Positions 43,101 to 51,646 are shown, counted from the stretch's first letter. The stretch is 64,000 nucleotides of DNA from Lachnospiraceae bacterium UBA2860 (GCA_002350625.1 DEFE01000004.1:588-64587), one strand, 5' to 3'. Notes: generated by a model from the letters alone, not told the origin. Numbers and translations are program-made.

Positions 43101-45971
43101 TCACTTTTTCACGTGCACCTTCACCCGCGCGTACACGCCGTTCTGCGCGTACACGTAGATCACGGCGTCTCCGCGGCTCTTCGCCTTGATCTTCCCCTTC
43201 GCAGTCACCGAGGCGACTGCCTTGTTTGAGGAGGCATAGCGAAGCGCCTTGTACGTCTTTGCCTTGAGGCTTTTGTTCTTCATGACCGCCTCGGCGCGGA
43301 TCTTCGCCGTCTGTCCCTTCTTCAGGGTCAGCTTCTTCGCGCTCCGGATCTTCACGGACTTCGCGTTCGTGTAATCGCCGCCCTTTACGGCCGCGTAGAT
43401 CACCGGCGATTTTGCGGTGACGACGCGCCTGTCCCCGTAGAGCGCATAGGCCTCCAGCTGATATTTTTCGTAAATGCCGGCCTTAAGCTTCTTGTGCTTA
43501 TAGGACCTGGCGGTTCGCGCGAAGTCCTTCAGCTTCTTCAGCTTCCCGCCGCTCTTCGCGGCGTAGAGCGTGAACCCGGACAGCGTGCCTGCCGGCTTCG
43601 CCCACTTGAGGGAGATCTGTCCCTTCACCGTGCTCACGGCGCGCAGCTTAAGCGGCGCATAGGAGGTCCCGGTCACGGACGCGGGCACCTCTTCCGCTTT
43701 TTTCTCCGGCGCCGCTTCAGGCGTCTTCTCCGGCTCTTTCTCCGGCGTCGTTTCCGGTTCTTTTTCCGGATTCTTCTCCGGCTCTTTTTCCGGCTCCGGC
43801 GCATCCTTCGTGAAGACGCGGATCAGCGCGTTGCCGGCCGCGGCTCCGCTTAAGTAAAAGCGCTGCGGGTCCATCGGATAGTCCTTCAGGTCGACCCAGC
43901 CGTCATCCGTCAGAATATAGCTCCGGCCCGCCTCGTTCTCCTCCGTGACGTAGACATACTCCCCATAGAAGGGATCGGTCCCGCCGTACTCGAAAGGCGT
44001 GTACGGCGTCCCCTTCGGGCCCGTGATCGTGACGACGACGGAGAAGGATTTCCCCGCCGGGATGGTCACTTCTTCGCTCAGCGGCAGCAGGTGGTACCCC
44101 GCCCACCTGACGTCCGTCTCCTCCGTTAAGAGGCGGGAGCCATCGGCGGGATCTGCGGCCCCGTCACCAAGCAGGTACACGTCGGCCTTCACATGGCTCA
44201 TCGCCTCACAGGTGAAGACGCCGATGCGCGTGAGCGCCTGCGCTTCGGAGAACGTGAAGACATTGGCCTCCGTGCCGCTCTTTTCCGACTCCCCCGTGCT
44301 TGTGCAGTTCGACATGCCGAGGTAGTCATACTGTGTCTTTGTCTCTCCCGCACTTGCGCTGCGCTCCTCCGCGCGCACCGACGTCGGGCTGTGGTAGACT
44401 CTGTCGTAGTAGGACAGGTAGAACACGCCGTCCTCGTCAAAGGCGTAGGCTTCCGCATAGATCAGCCGCGCGCGGAGGTCGACCGTCACGGCCTCCTCCG
44501 GCACGTCCGCGTGAAGCGGATCGCTCAGGTAGCTTTCCTTCCAGGTCTCGAAGTCCTTCTCCGCCCGCGCCTCGCAGGTCTCCTTGTAGTCCTCCTCATA
44601 GTTGCCCCAGCTGTTCAGGCAGAGCCAGGCGCCGTCGCCCTCAGGCTCGCTCGTAAAGGACGAGGCCGGAAAGCTGTCGTCCCAGCCGATGATGGCGATC
44701 TGGTGCGTCGAGTTCTTACTTCCGTCGCTCACATAGACGGAGTCATGCGCCTTGCTGATATAGGCCGAGGACTTGTTGTCGTAATAGATATCCGCGGCGA
44801 CCGCGCGCCCGGAGGCAAGCGACTCCTTGATCGCGAGCACCGCGTTCGCATCGTGTCCCTTCCAGTTCCAGTCCGCGTCATAGAGATTCGGCTCGGGCAG
44901 GAATTCGACGTCTGTCACCAGGTGGTCCGCCATGAGGGACGCGTCGTCAAACGCGGCGTCCGTGTAGCTGCCCGCGGCGGCGCTGATCGCTTCCTCCGTG
45001 ACGGGGATCGGCGGCAGCGCGTCCTCCCGCGCCGGCCCCGGCGCGCTCGTCAGGAGCTGCGCGGCCTCAAGCGTCGTCCCGCCCGCGCGGAAGGGATTGA
45101 TCAGTTCTCCGCTGCCCGGGGACGTGTACTCGAGGGCACCCTCCCCGTACAGCTCGCTGTGCGCGAAGTAGGCCAGATATCCCTCCGAGTCGTCGATGCC
45201 CGACACGGCTGTTCCCCGCATCGCGGCCGCGGCGGACTCCTCCGCCTCCGTCATCGCGTAAGCCCAGCAGCTGCCGTTCTTTTTCTGGTTCTTCGCCTTC
45301 TTCACGTAGGAGACGGCGCTCCCCGTGCCGGGATCCACCTTCCTTAAGTCAAAGGCCTCCGGCAGGTCACCCGCGCCGACAAGCACCTCGTCTCCCGAAA
45401 GAGACGGAAAATCTGCCGCGAGCGCTTCCTCAGCGCCGATATTGACGCCGCGCAGAACCCTGCTTTTCTTTTTCACGCGGCTTACGCGGAAGTCGGACAG
45501 CGTCTCCTCCGCCAGAAGCTCCGCCTCGGCGCGCTCCTCCATGAGCACCTCTTCAAAGGTCCTCTCCTTCGCGTCTTCTTCAGGGGCCGCGGCCGCTTCG
45601 TCCGGAAGCGTCTCCCCTTCCGTCAGATATGCCTCTTCCTCCTCCAGGTCGTCGAGCAGCTCTTCCTCTTCGGCCTCTTCGACAAAATTAAGATCCTCCG
45701 CCGCATAGGCCGCTTCGTCGTCGGATTCCCATCCGTCCTCCGCGAAGGCCGCCTCCGCGTCCTCCGCATAGAGAAGCTCTTCGCCGCCCGTCCCGTCTTC
45801 GGCGGCCGGAAGGAAGTCCTCTTCTTCGCCGCCGAAAAAAACCTCCTCCGCGGCGCCATCTTCCGCCTGAATCATATCTTCAGACGCCGAAAGCGGTGTC
45901 GCTCCCGGGACGATCAGTCCGAGAAGCAGCACCGTGCTCAGCCATATCGATGTGATCTTCTTCAGCCTCAT
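43101..45971 (-). CDS. Secreted papain-family (C1) cysteine protease with adhesin-like tail
   Basis: 956 residues. A signal peptide (about 1-29) is followed by a very acidic region (about 30-165) that may serve as propeptide or surface-charge segment. The C1 peptidase has all catalytic residues: KNQKKNGSCWAYAM near 225-238 (Gln and Cys), STHQIAIIGWDD near 425 (His) and WLCLNSWGNYE near 450 (Asn). A lectin-like domain of the type often found with these peptidases covers about 540-710. Then come a Pro/Glu/Lys repeat linker (EPEK units, about 725-765), a fibronectin-III-like domain and a C-terminal BIG2-like domain. No LPXTG is seen; attachment may be through the C-terminal repeats. It lies between the LCP gene and the initiating transferase gene. 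Confidence 0.87.
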   Translation of the reverse strand: MRLKKITSIWLSTVLLLGLIVPGATPLSASEDMIQAEDGAAEEVFFGGEEEDFLPAAEDGTGGEELLYAEDAEAAFAEDGWESDDEAAYAAEDLNFVEEAEEEELLDDLEEEEAYLTEGETLPDEAAAAPEEDAKERTFEEVLMEERAEAELLAEETLSDFRVSRVKKKSRVLRGVNIGAEEALAADFPSLSGDEVLVGAGDLPEAFDLRKVDPGTGSAVSYVKKAKNQKKNGSCWAYAMTEAEESAAAAMRGTAVSGIDDSEGYLAYFAHSELYGEGALEYTSPGSGELINPFRAGGTTLEAAQLLTSAPGPAREDALPPIPVTEEAISAAAGSYTDAAFDDASLMADHLVTDVEFLPEPNLYDADWNWKGHDANAVLAIKESLASGRAVAADIYYDNKSSAYISKAHDSVYVSDGSKNSTHQIAIIGWDDSFPASSFTSEPEGDGAWLCLNSWGNYEEDYKETCEARAEKDFETWKESYLSDPLHADVPEEAVTVDLRARLIYAEAYAFDEDGVFYLSYYDRVYHSPTSVRAEERSASAGETKTQYDYLGMSNCTSTGESEKSGTEANVFTFSEAQALTRIGVFTCEAMSHVKADVYLLGDGAADPADGSRLLTEETDVRWAGYHLLPLSEEVTIPAGKSFSVVVTITGPKGTPYTPFEYGGTDPFYGEYVYVTEENEAGRSYILTDDGWVDLKDYPMDPQRFYLSGAAAGNALIRVFTKDAPEPEKEPEKNPEKEPETTPEKEPEKTPEAAPEKKAEEVPASVTGTSYAPLKLRAVSTVKGQISLKWAKPAGTLSGFTLYAAKSGGKLKKLKDFARTARSYKHKKLKAGIYEKYQLEAYALYGDRRVVTAKSPVIYAAVKGGDYTNAKSVKIRSAKKLTLKKGQTAKIRAEAVMKNKSLKAKTYKALRYASSNKAVASVTAKGKIKAKSRGDAVIYVYAQNGVYARVKVHVKK

Positions 45972-46030
45972 ACCTTAAACCCGTTCTTACGATCCATGCC
46001 GGCTGCCGCAAGCGCTGCGCTTCCGTGCGC

Positions 46031-47122
46031 TCACGATCCGTAGATCGTCTCCAAGAGGCGCGCCTTCGTCGCCTCCATGTCGGGGATGAGGATCTCATTT
46101 TCACTGGAAAAAAGGCCGTCGTAGGGCACGCGGTCCTCATCGCTTTCATAGCGCAGAATCTGCGGAACCTGTACGAGCAGCGAAAGAAGCGTCGCCGCAC
46201 TGATGTTGTGCGTAAGCGTCGGAAGCACCTTCACCGCAAATTCGCCGAACTCCGTGATGCCCATGTTCCTGATCCTGCCCATGATCTTCGTCATCACGGT
46301 CCGCTGCCGCTCCGTGCGCTCATAGTCGTTATTGCCGACAAAGCGCAGCCGCGAGTAGGCCGTCGCCTGATAGCCGTCGCACAGACAGGTGCCGCCGCCG
46401 GAAAAATAGTGCGGTTCCGGGTCGTCGCCGATCAGCGAGGCCATGTCGCGGATCAGGCCGTTGGCGTAATCCGCCTCCTCGTCCGTCACCTCGAGCTGCA
46501 CGCCGCCGATCGCGTCGATGAGTCCGATAAGACCCGCGAAATCCACGCTGACGTAATTGTCAATCGGGACGCCGTAGTTTTCTTCGATCGTCGTCACGAG
46601 CAGCGGGCAGCCGCCGCGCGCGCAGGCTGCGTTCAGCTTCGATACGCCGTATCCGGGAATGTCCGCGTAGAGATCCCGCATGAATGAGATCATGTGGATC
46701 TTCTTCTGCTTCTTGTTCACGCTGATGAGAATCATGGCGTCGGAATTGCCCGTCCAGGACTTGTCCCGCCTATCCACGCCGACGAGCAGCAGGTTGTAGA
46801 CGTCTTTATCCTGTGCGGCTGCCGCCGTCCCTCCGTCTTTGCCGTCCCCGCCGAGCACGGCGTTTACTACGTCCTCGATCCCGCCGCTTATGTCCGTGCT
46901 CATCGCGCGTATGGCCGTGTCCTCCGTCAGGTCGCGCATGACCTGCGTGTCGCTGACGTAGTTGGACAGATTGTAGTAGCGCATGTACACGACGGCCAGC
47001 GCGGCGAGCCCCGCGGCCAGAAGAAGCAGCACGATCAAAAGTGCGATAAGGCCCTTGTTTCTCTCTTTTTTGCGCGTGTGAAGCTGCCTGTGGCGCTCAT
47101 TCCCCCCGTTGTAAGCAGACAT
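46031..47122 (-). CDS. LytR-CpsA-Psr (LCP) family glycopolymer ligase
   Basis: 363 residues. A basic N-terminus (RKKERNKG) and membrane helix (about 24-47) precede the extracellular LCP domain: NLLLVGVDRRDKSWTGNSDAMILISV near 109-134, HMISFMRDLYADIPGYG near 142-158, KLNAACARGG, and NDYERTERQRTVMTKIMGRIR near 268-288. The conserved Asp and Arg residues that hold the polyprenyl pyrophosphate are present. LCP enzymes move finished glycopolymers from the lipid carrier to peptidoglycan. Encoded at the head of the polysaccharide locus, it suggests that the polymer is wall-anchored. Its leader holds a GC-rich hairpin. Confidence 0.92.
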   Translation of the reverse strand: MSAYNGGNERHRQLHTRKKERNKGLIALLIVLLLLAAGLAALAVVYMRYYNLSNYVSDTQVMRDLTEDTAIRAMSTDISGGIEDVVNAVLGGDGKDGGTAAAAQDKDVYNLLLVGVDRRDKSWTGNSDAMILISVNKKQKKIHMISFMRDLYADIPGYGVSKLNAACARGGCPLLVTTIEENYGVPIDNYVSVDFAGLIGLIDAIGGVQLEVTDEEADYANGLIRDMASLIGDDPEPHYFSGGGTCLCDGYQATAYSRLRFVGNNDYERTERQRTVMTKIMGRIRNMGITEFGEFAVKVLPTLTHNISAATLLSLLVQVPQILRYESDEDRVPYDGLFSSENEILIPDMEATKARLLETIYGS

Positions 47123-47143
47123 TTAGTTTTCCCCCTTATTAAG

Positions 47144-47187
47144 AACCGGGCCGCCTGACGTCTTTCCCCCCGCGTCAGCCGCCGGTT
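47144..47187 (-). other. GC-rich hairpin in the LCP leader, possible terminator of the Tet-NYN gene
   Basis: The outer arms AACCGG/CCGGTT (47144-47149 and 47182-47187) and inner arms CTGACG/CGTCAG (47155-47160 and 47173-47178) form a long interrupted stem. On the minus strand only a weak TTCTT follows. It lies between the Tet-NYN stop and the LCP start, downstream of the predicted LCP promoter. Confidence 0.45.
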
Positions 47188-47218
47188 TTCCGCATATTAT
47201 TGCGGCTCCCCGCCCTCA

Positions 47219-47247
47219 ATTGTACTCAAATCGTCAAGTTACGTCAA
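47219..47247 (-). promoter_or_regulatory. Promoter at the head of the polysaccharide locus (LCP gene)
   Basis: On the minus strand TTGACG (47242-47247) and TACAAT (47219-47224) are separated by 17 bases, a near-consensus promoter. The start is expected near 47212, about 90 nt upstream of the LCP gene. Confidence 0.72.
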
Positions 47248-49938
47248 TCAAATTCCCCCGCGGGCACTCACGCGGTCGATCTCTTCCCTGAGATTTCCGG
47301 CCGACAGCCGGAGCGCGCCGAGCCGCATGACCGTGAGCTGCTCCAGGCCGTCCGAGGTGGCGACGGTGATGCGGAAGTTCTTGATTTCTTCGTGCACCTC
47401 CCGCTCGATATAGGCGTCTGCCGTCTCTCCCCGTTTTGTGAAGACGACTTCTATGTTCTGATACTGCGAGACGACCGCCGGGGTGTGGTCCGCCCGGTAG
47501 GCGTCGAAGACCACCTTCAGCCGCTGCCCCGTGTATCCCTGGTAGTTGCTCAGGATGTCAAGAAGCTTCCCCCGGGCCCCGTCGACGCTCGCCCCTGCCA
47601 GGTCTCTGAGGTCTTCCCACTGATAGATGATGTTGTAGCCGTCGACGATCAGGTACTCCCCGCGCGTATCCTTCTTCGGATAGATCGGATTTCCCTGCTT
47701 GTCGTACTTCTGCCGGATCTCCGGGTACTTTTCGCCCTTTGCGCCGTGCCCCCTGCCGCCGGGGCGGCTGTCCTTCTGCTTCTCTGCGCCGATCCGGACG
47801 CCGTCACGGTCCATGCCGAATTCCCTTCGATAGATGCTGAGAAGCTCGGCGTCCTCACTTTCCGGCACGCCGGATGCGGCGCCGCCGTGCCGCGTCTTTC
47901 TGGCCTCCTGCGTATAAGCGGCCGCTTCCTCTTCCTCCGTCGGCAGGAGCCCGTGCGCCGTGAGCACGTCCCGCACCTTCTGAAGAGAGGCTCTGGGGAT
48001 TTCACAGTGCGCGTGCTGCGGCACCTCATCCCAGGGCACGAGGTATCCCGCCCCGTGCGCGCAGAAGACGGATCCGGACGGATTCTGTCCGTCAGCGAGC
48101 GGATCGTAGCCGGACGCACTGATCACCTCTTCCGCCTCCTTTAAGACGGCGTAGCCGGCCATCTCAAGGGAGAGGCTTCCCGTCCCCTTCGTGTAGGCGC
48201 TGACCTCCGTCACGTAAGATCCGATCCGGGAGACAGGGACGATTCCCTCCACGTGCGCGCGGTCGCCATTTACGTCCGGCGCCTCCGTCTCCGCCCGCAT
48301 CCGGCTGAGATCGGAAAGCGCCCTGCCGAGCCGGTCCGCCGGGATGTCGAGCGCGAAGCGGTACATCGGCTCGAGGAGCACGGACGAGGCCTCCATGAGG
48401 CCCTGCCGGATCGCGCGGTACGTCGCTTCCCGGAAGTCGCCGCCCTCCGTGTGCTTCAGGTGCGCGCGGCCGGTGAGAAGCGTGACCTTCAGGTCGGTGA
48501 CCGGCGCGCCCGTGAGCACGCCGGGGTGTTCTCTCTCGAGCACATGCGTGAGGATGAGCCGCTGCCAGTTGAGGTCCAGTACATCCTCGCTGCACACGCT
48601 TGAGACGGTGATGCCGCTGCCTCTCTCCCCGGGCTCAAGGAGCAGCTGGACTTCCGCGTAATGCCGGAGCGGCTCGAAGTGGCCGATGCCGATCACGGGA
48701 GAGAGGATCGTCTCTTTATACAAAATGGTCTCGGGGCCGAAGGTCACCTTCTGGCCGAAGCGCTCTTCAATCACTCTCGTCAGCACTTCGATCTGCACCT
48801 CGCCCATGACCGAGACGCGGATTTCTTTCGCCGTCTCATTAAAGGACAGATGCAGCGCCGGGTCCTCTTCCTCGAGGACGGCGAGTTTTCTGAAGAAGGC
48901 CGGGGCGCTGATATCCGGCGGCAGCTGCATCGACCGCGCCATCACCGCCGCAAGGCTCGGGCGGATGACGCCCTCTTCGGCGCCGAGGCCCTCTCCCATC
49001 TTCGTTCCCGTAAGGCCGGTCACGGCGCAGATCTCTCCTGCCGAGACCGCCTCGGCCAGTTCGTATTTCTCGCCCGAATAGAGGCGGATCTGGTCCGCCT
49101 TTTCTGTCGTCGACCGGTACGTCACGGGGTCCTTGACCCTAAGCGTCCCGCCGGTGACTTTAAGATAGGTGAGCCGGCTGCCGGCCGCGTCGCGCCCGAT
49201 CTTGTAGACCCGCCCGGCGAAGGACGCGTCCGCGCGGTCCGCGCCCGGATGTCTCTCCGCATATCCGAGGGTATAGCGCGAAAGCGCTTCCAGAAGCTCC
49301 TTCACGCCATCCGTCTTAAGCGCGGATCCGCTTAAGACCGGGAAGACCGCCCGCTCCGCGATCGCCTTTTTGACCGACAGATCCGAGATGCTTCCCGTCT
49401 CGGAGAATTCCTCGAGCAGCGCGTCGCTGCACAGGGCGAGCTCCTCCGTGAGCGCCGCCCGGGGAACGGCGAAATCCAGGCAGTTTTCCGACAGCGCTTC
49501 CTTCAGTTCGCGGAGGACCCGGCTCCTGTCCGCCCCCTCGAGATCCATCTTATTGATGAAGAAAAAGACCGGGACCTTATACCTGCGGAGCAGCGAAAAA
49601 AGCGTCCTCGTGTGCCCCTGCACGCCGTCCGTCCCGCTGACGACAAGCACGGCGTAGTCCAGCACCTGGAGCGTCCGCTCCGTCTCCGCGGAGAAATCGA
49701 CGTGGCCCGGCGTATCGAGGAGCGTGACTTCCATGTCGCCGAAAGTGAAGCGAGCCATTTTCGAAAAAATGGTAATGCCGCGGTCCCGCTCGATCGCGTC
49801 CGTGTCGAGAAAGGTGTCGCCGTGGTCTACCCGCCCCTGCGCGCGCAGGCGTCCGCTTAAGAAAAGCATCGCTTCGCTCAGCGTCGTCTTTCCCGCGTCG
49901 ACATGCGCCAGTATTCCGATGGCCCGTTTCTCTCCCAT
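47248..49938 (-). CDS. Tet(M)-type ribosomal GTPase fused to a YacP/Rae1-like NYN endoribonuclease
   Basis: 896 residues. Residues 1 to about 640 form an EF-G-like Tet protection factor: G1 AHVDAGKTTL (11-20), DRGITIFSK switch I, G3 DTPGHVDF near 76, G4 INKMDLEG near 128, and late domains (LLEPMYRFALDIPADRL, TKGTGSLSLEMAGY). A charged linker (about 650-760) leads to an NYN domain (761-896): YLIVDGYNIIY with Asp766, VVFDAYR with Asp812, ETADAYIERE with Asp841 and Glu845, VATSDGLEQ with Asp863, and RLSAGNLREEI. All acidic positions of YacP-type nucleases are kept; YacP (Rae1) cleaves mRNA in the ribosomal A site. Tet factors also visit the A site, so the fusion may couple ribosome binding to mRNA cleavage. 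Tetracycline resistance is not assured. A strong promoter lies upstream and there is no attenuator. Confidence 0.88.
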   Translation of the reverse strand: MGEKRAIGILAHVDAGKTTLSEAMLFLSGRLRAQGRVDHGDTFLDTDAIERDRGITIFSKMARFTFGDMEVTLLDTPGHVDFSAETERTLQVLDYAVLVVSGTDGVQGHTRTLFSLLRRYKVPVFFFINKMDLEGADRSRVLRELKEALSENCLDFAVPRAALTEELALCSDALLEEFSETGSISDLSVKKAIAERAVFPVLSGSALKTDGVKELLEALSRYTLGYAERHPGADRADASFAGRVYKIGRDAAGSRLTYLKVTGGTLRVKDPVTYRSTTEKADQIRLYSGEKYELAEAVSAGEICAVTGLTGTKMGEGLGAEEGVIRPSLAAVMARSMQLPPDISAPAFFRKLAVLEEEDPALHLSFNETAKEIRVSVMGEVQIEVLTRVIEERFGQKVTFGPETILYKETILSPVIGIGHFEPLRHYAEVQLLLEPGERGSGITVSSVCSEDVLDLNWQRLILTHVLEREHPGVLTGAPVTDLKVTLLTGRAHLKHTEGGDFREATYRAIRQGLMEASSVLLEPMYRFALDIPADRLGRALSDLSRMRAETEAPDVNGDRAHVEGIVPVSRIGSYVTEVSAYTKGTGSLSLEMAGYAVLKEAEEVISASGYDPLADGQNPSGSVFCAHGAGYLVPWDEVPQHAHCEIPRASLQKVRDVLTAHGLLPTEEEEAAAYTQEARKTRHGGAASGVPESEDAELLSIYRREFGMDRDGVRIGAEKQKDSRPGGRGHGAKGEKYPEIRQKYDKQGNPIYPKKDTRGEYLIVDGYNIIYQWEDLRDLAGASVDGARGKLLDILSNYQGYTGQRLKVVFDAYRADHTPAVVSQYQNIEVVFTKRGETADAYIEREVHEEIKNFRITVATSDGLEQLTVMRLGALRLSAGNLREEIDRVSARGGI

Positions 49939-49980
49939 TGCCTGTTCCTCTTATTTCTTTCTGCTTTCTTTACCGCCTCC

Positions 49981-50009
49981 ATTATATGGGATAATGACCG
50001 GCGGGGCAA
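49981..50009 (-). promoter_or_regulatory. Promoter of the Tet-NYN fusion gene
   Basis: On the minus strand TTGCCC (50004-50009) and a perfect TATAAT (49981-49986) are separated by 17 bases. The transcript should start near 49974, giving a leader under 40 nt with no room for a tet(M)-like attenuator. Confidence 0.75.
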
Positions 50010-50042
50010 ACGCTATGAGGCGCAGGGAAATATGTTCACATT

Positions 50043-50077
50043 TTGTGACATGGTTGTGACAAATACCGGTGTATGAT
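50043..50077 (+). promoter_or_regulatory. Tandem operator-like repeats and -10 box of the PepSY gene
   Basis: TTGTGACA occurs at 50043-50050 and again at 50054-50061, 11 bases apart, and a TATGAT -10 lies at 50072-50077. No -35 is found at a normal distance. Direct repeats at one helical turn in place of a -35 are typical of promoters activated by OmpR-family response regulators. A weaker related block, GTTCACA, precedes them. Confidence 0.55.
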
Positions 50078-50155
50078 GAGACTCATAAAACAACGAGCTG
50101 CTTAAGAGCGGCACACAAAAAAGAGCCGGGAGTGAACCGGCAGGAGGATAAAATC

Positions 50156-50734
50156 ATGAAGAAAGCTATCGTCACTCTCTCAATCATCGCAGGAATCATG
50201 GCAGCAGCCACCACCGTCAGCGCAGCTACGATCACTTTTGAGGACGCGCAGAAGAAAGCGCTTGAGGCAGCGAACCTCAAAGAAGACCAGGTCATCTTTA
50301 AGCAGGCTGAAACAGACACGGATGACGGCAGACAGATCTACGAGGTCGGCTTCATCGTCCCCGGCGAAGTCAAGTATGAGTTCGACATCGACATGAACAC
50401 GGGCGCGATCTGCGAGCAGGATATCGATCTGTGGGAAGCGGACGACGACATGGAATATGCGGACCTCATCAAGGCGGCCGGAAACGCCGTGGCAGCTGCG
50501 GCGCCCAAGGAAGCGATCGAAGGAGAGATCACCGAGCTTCAGGCCAGGATGATTGCCCTCGCGGATTCCGGTTTCAAGGCGGATGAAGTGACCTTCACGA
50601 AATGCAGGCGCGATCTGGACGACGGCGTCTGGCAGTATGAAATCGAGCTGAAGCTTGCCGACGGCACGGAATATGATTACGAGCTCAAGGCAGCTGACGG
50701 CACGATCATGGACAAGGATGTCGATAACGACTGA
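50156..50734 (+). CDS. Secreted PepSY-domain protein
   Basis: 192 residues from ATG 50156 (CAGGAGGATAAAATC upstream). A cleavable signal peptide (KKAIVTLSIIAGIMAAATTVSAA) has no lipobox Cys. Two PepSY repeats follow: TFEDAQKKALEAANLKEDQV through YEFDIDMNTGAICEQDID (about 26-97), and ELQARMIALADSGFKADEV through YDYELKAADGTIMDKDVD (about 120-190). PepSY modules are thought to inhibit proteases or bind divalent cations near the cell surface; the function is not firm. It is very acidic, unlike its neighbours. Tandem repeats upstream suggest control by a two-component system, whose genes are not in the window. A palindromic repeat ends the transcript. Confidence 0.85.
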   Translation: MKKAIVTLSIIAGIMAAATTVSAATITFEDAQKKALEAANLKEDQVIFKQAETDTDDGRQIYEVGFIVPGEVKYEFDIDMNTGAICEQDIDLWEADDDMEYADLIKAAGNAVAAAAPKEAIEGEITELQARMIALADSGFKADEVTFTKCRRDLDDGVWQYEIELKLADGTEYDYELKAADGTIMDKDVDND

Positions 50735-50753
50735 TATCCATCTTCCTTCTTTT

Positions 50754-50789
50754 CCTGACAGGGGGTCTGACCCCTTGTCAGGTTTTTTT
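50754..50789. repeat. Dispersed palindrome copy 2, acting as terminator between converging genes
   Basis: CCTGACAGGGGGT (50754-50766) and ACCCCTTGTCAGG (50770-50782) pair with a single G-U, around a 3-base loop, followed by seven T. It separates the PepSY and nuclease genes. The flanking CC/GG compensate each other, so the stem is extended relative to copy 1. Confidence 0.85.
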
Positions 50790-51534
50790 ATGCGGCGAGC
50801 CGGCCCGGCCCGCTGCTTTCTCCCGTCACGTAATCAATTTCTATGCCCGGCTGCACGTTATAGCAGAAGACGCAGAAGCGAAGCCCGTCATCCTCCACGG
50901 ACTGCGCCTCCATGAGCACGCCGGCGGCGATCAGGTCGCTGCCGCGGAACAGCGGGGTGACGCGGTAGAGGACGTGATGGCCCGTCCGCCGGACGTAGCT
51001 GCCGACGGCATTTTCGTAGGGCAGCATCCCCTCGACGTTCATATAGCGGGTCCCCGTGATGAGATTGCGCTCGTTGGCGTTTTCGCCCGTGAGCTGGTAG
51101 CCGATCAGATGGCAGCGGTTAAAGAGGAACTCCCGGTCGATCCCTTCGTAGCGGGCGTTGTTCCAGCCGGAAGGGCGGATCGCGCGCACGTCCTCCCGCT
51201 CCTCCAAGGGCAGGGTCTCCGGGCCGACGCGCGCGAAAGCGCGCGTGCAGCGGCCGAGCGCGTCAAGAGGCCCGTAGTCCTCATCCGCTTCGGGGGGCTC
51301 CATGGAAAAGGGGACGCCGCCGTTGATCTCGACGGACGGTGCGCCTTCGTAGGGCGGCAGCTGCGCAAGCAGCTCCTCCTCATCCACTTCAAGCAGCACG
51401 AAGGCTGTGTCGTCTGTCTCTTTTCTGCCGAATTGCCAGGCGGCAGCCAGCAGACAGAGGAGCGCCGTAAGAAACACATAGACCGTTCTCAGCCGTATGC
51501 TTTTGTGCGATTTGTATCTTCTCTTCTTCTGCAT
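50788..51534 (-). CDS. EndA/DNA-entry-like non-specific nuclease, membrane anchored
   Basis: 248 residues with a basic N-terminus and one membrane helix (about 17-36). The nuclease core FNRCHLIGYQLTGENANERNLITGTRYMN (about 137-165) matches the beta-beta-alpha metal nuclease of EndA and NucA-like enzymes. The His of the usual DRGH is kept, but the motif reads NRCH here, so Asp and Gly are changed. The metal-site Asn is present in NERNLI. The protein should act outside the cell, in DNA uptake, nucleotide scavenging or biofilm turnover. It is a single gene facing the PepSY gene. The changed motif is common in some clostridial members, so I expect activity, but that is not shown. Confidence 0.84.
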   Translation of the reverse strand: MQKKRRYKSHKSIRLRTVYVFLTALLCLLAAAWQFGRKETDDTAFVLLEVDEEELLAQLPPYEGAPSVEINGGVPFSMEPPEADEDYGPLDALGRCTRAFARVGPETLPLEEREDVRAIRPSGWNNARYEGIDREFLFNRCHLIGYQLTGENANERNLITGTRYMNVEGMLPYENAVGSYVRRTGHHVLYRVTPLFRGSDLIAAGVLMEAQSVEDDGLRFCVFCYNVQPGIEIDYVTGESSGPGRLAA

Positions 51535-51617
51535 GGTTCCTATTTTACATCAGCTGTCCCCGCGGCCGCAATGACCCGGGCCGCGGCCGCTGCGCTCCCG
51601 GCCGCGAAAAACGACCG

Positions 51618-51646
51618 TTGATGTTCCCGGCGTGTCGGGCTACAAT
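51618..51646 (+). promoter_or_regulatory. Promoter of the cation diffusion facilitator gene
   Basis: TTGATG (51618-51623) and TACAAT (51641-51646) are separated by 17 bases. The leader of about 75 nt holds nothing I recognise. The preceding GC-rich GCGGCCGC palindromes (51560-51590) are probably incidental. Confidence 0.7.

Noticed and set aside
43690..43800. EPEK-coding repeats as a DNA repeat element
   Set aside because: They are in frame, imperfect at DNA level and explained as a surface-protein linker.
51560..51590. GC-rich palindromes (GCGGCCGC) as a terminator after the nuclease gene start region
   Set aside because: They lie upstream of both diverging genes and have no T-run, so they are more likely incidental.
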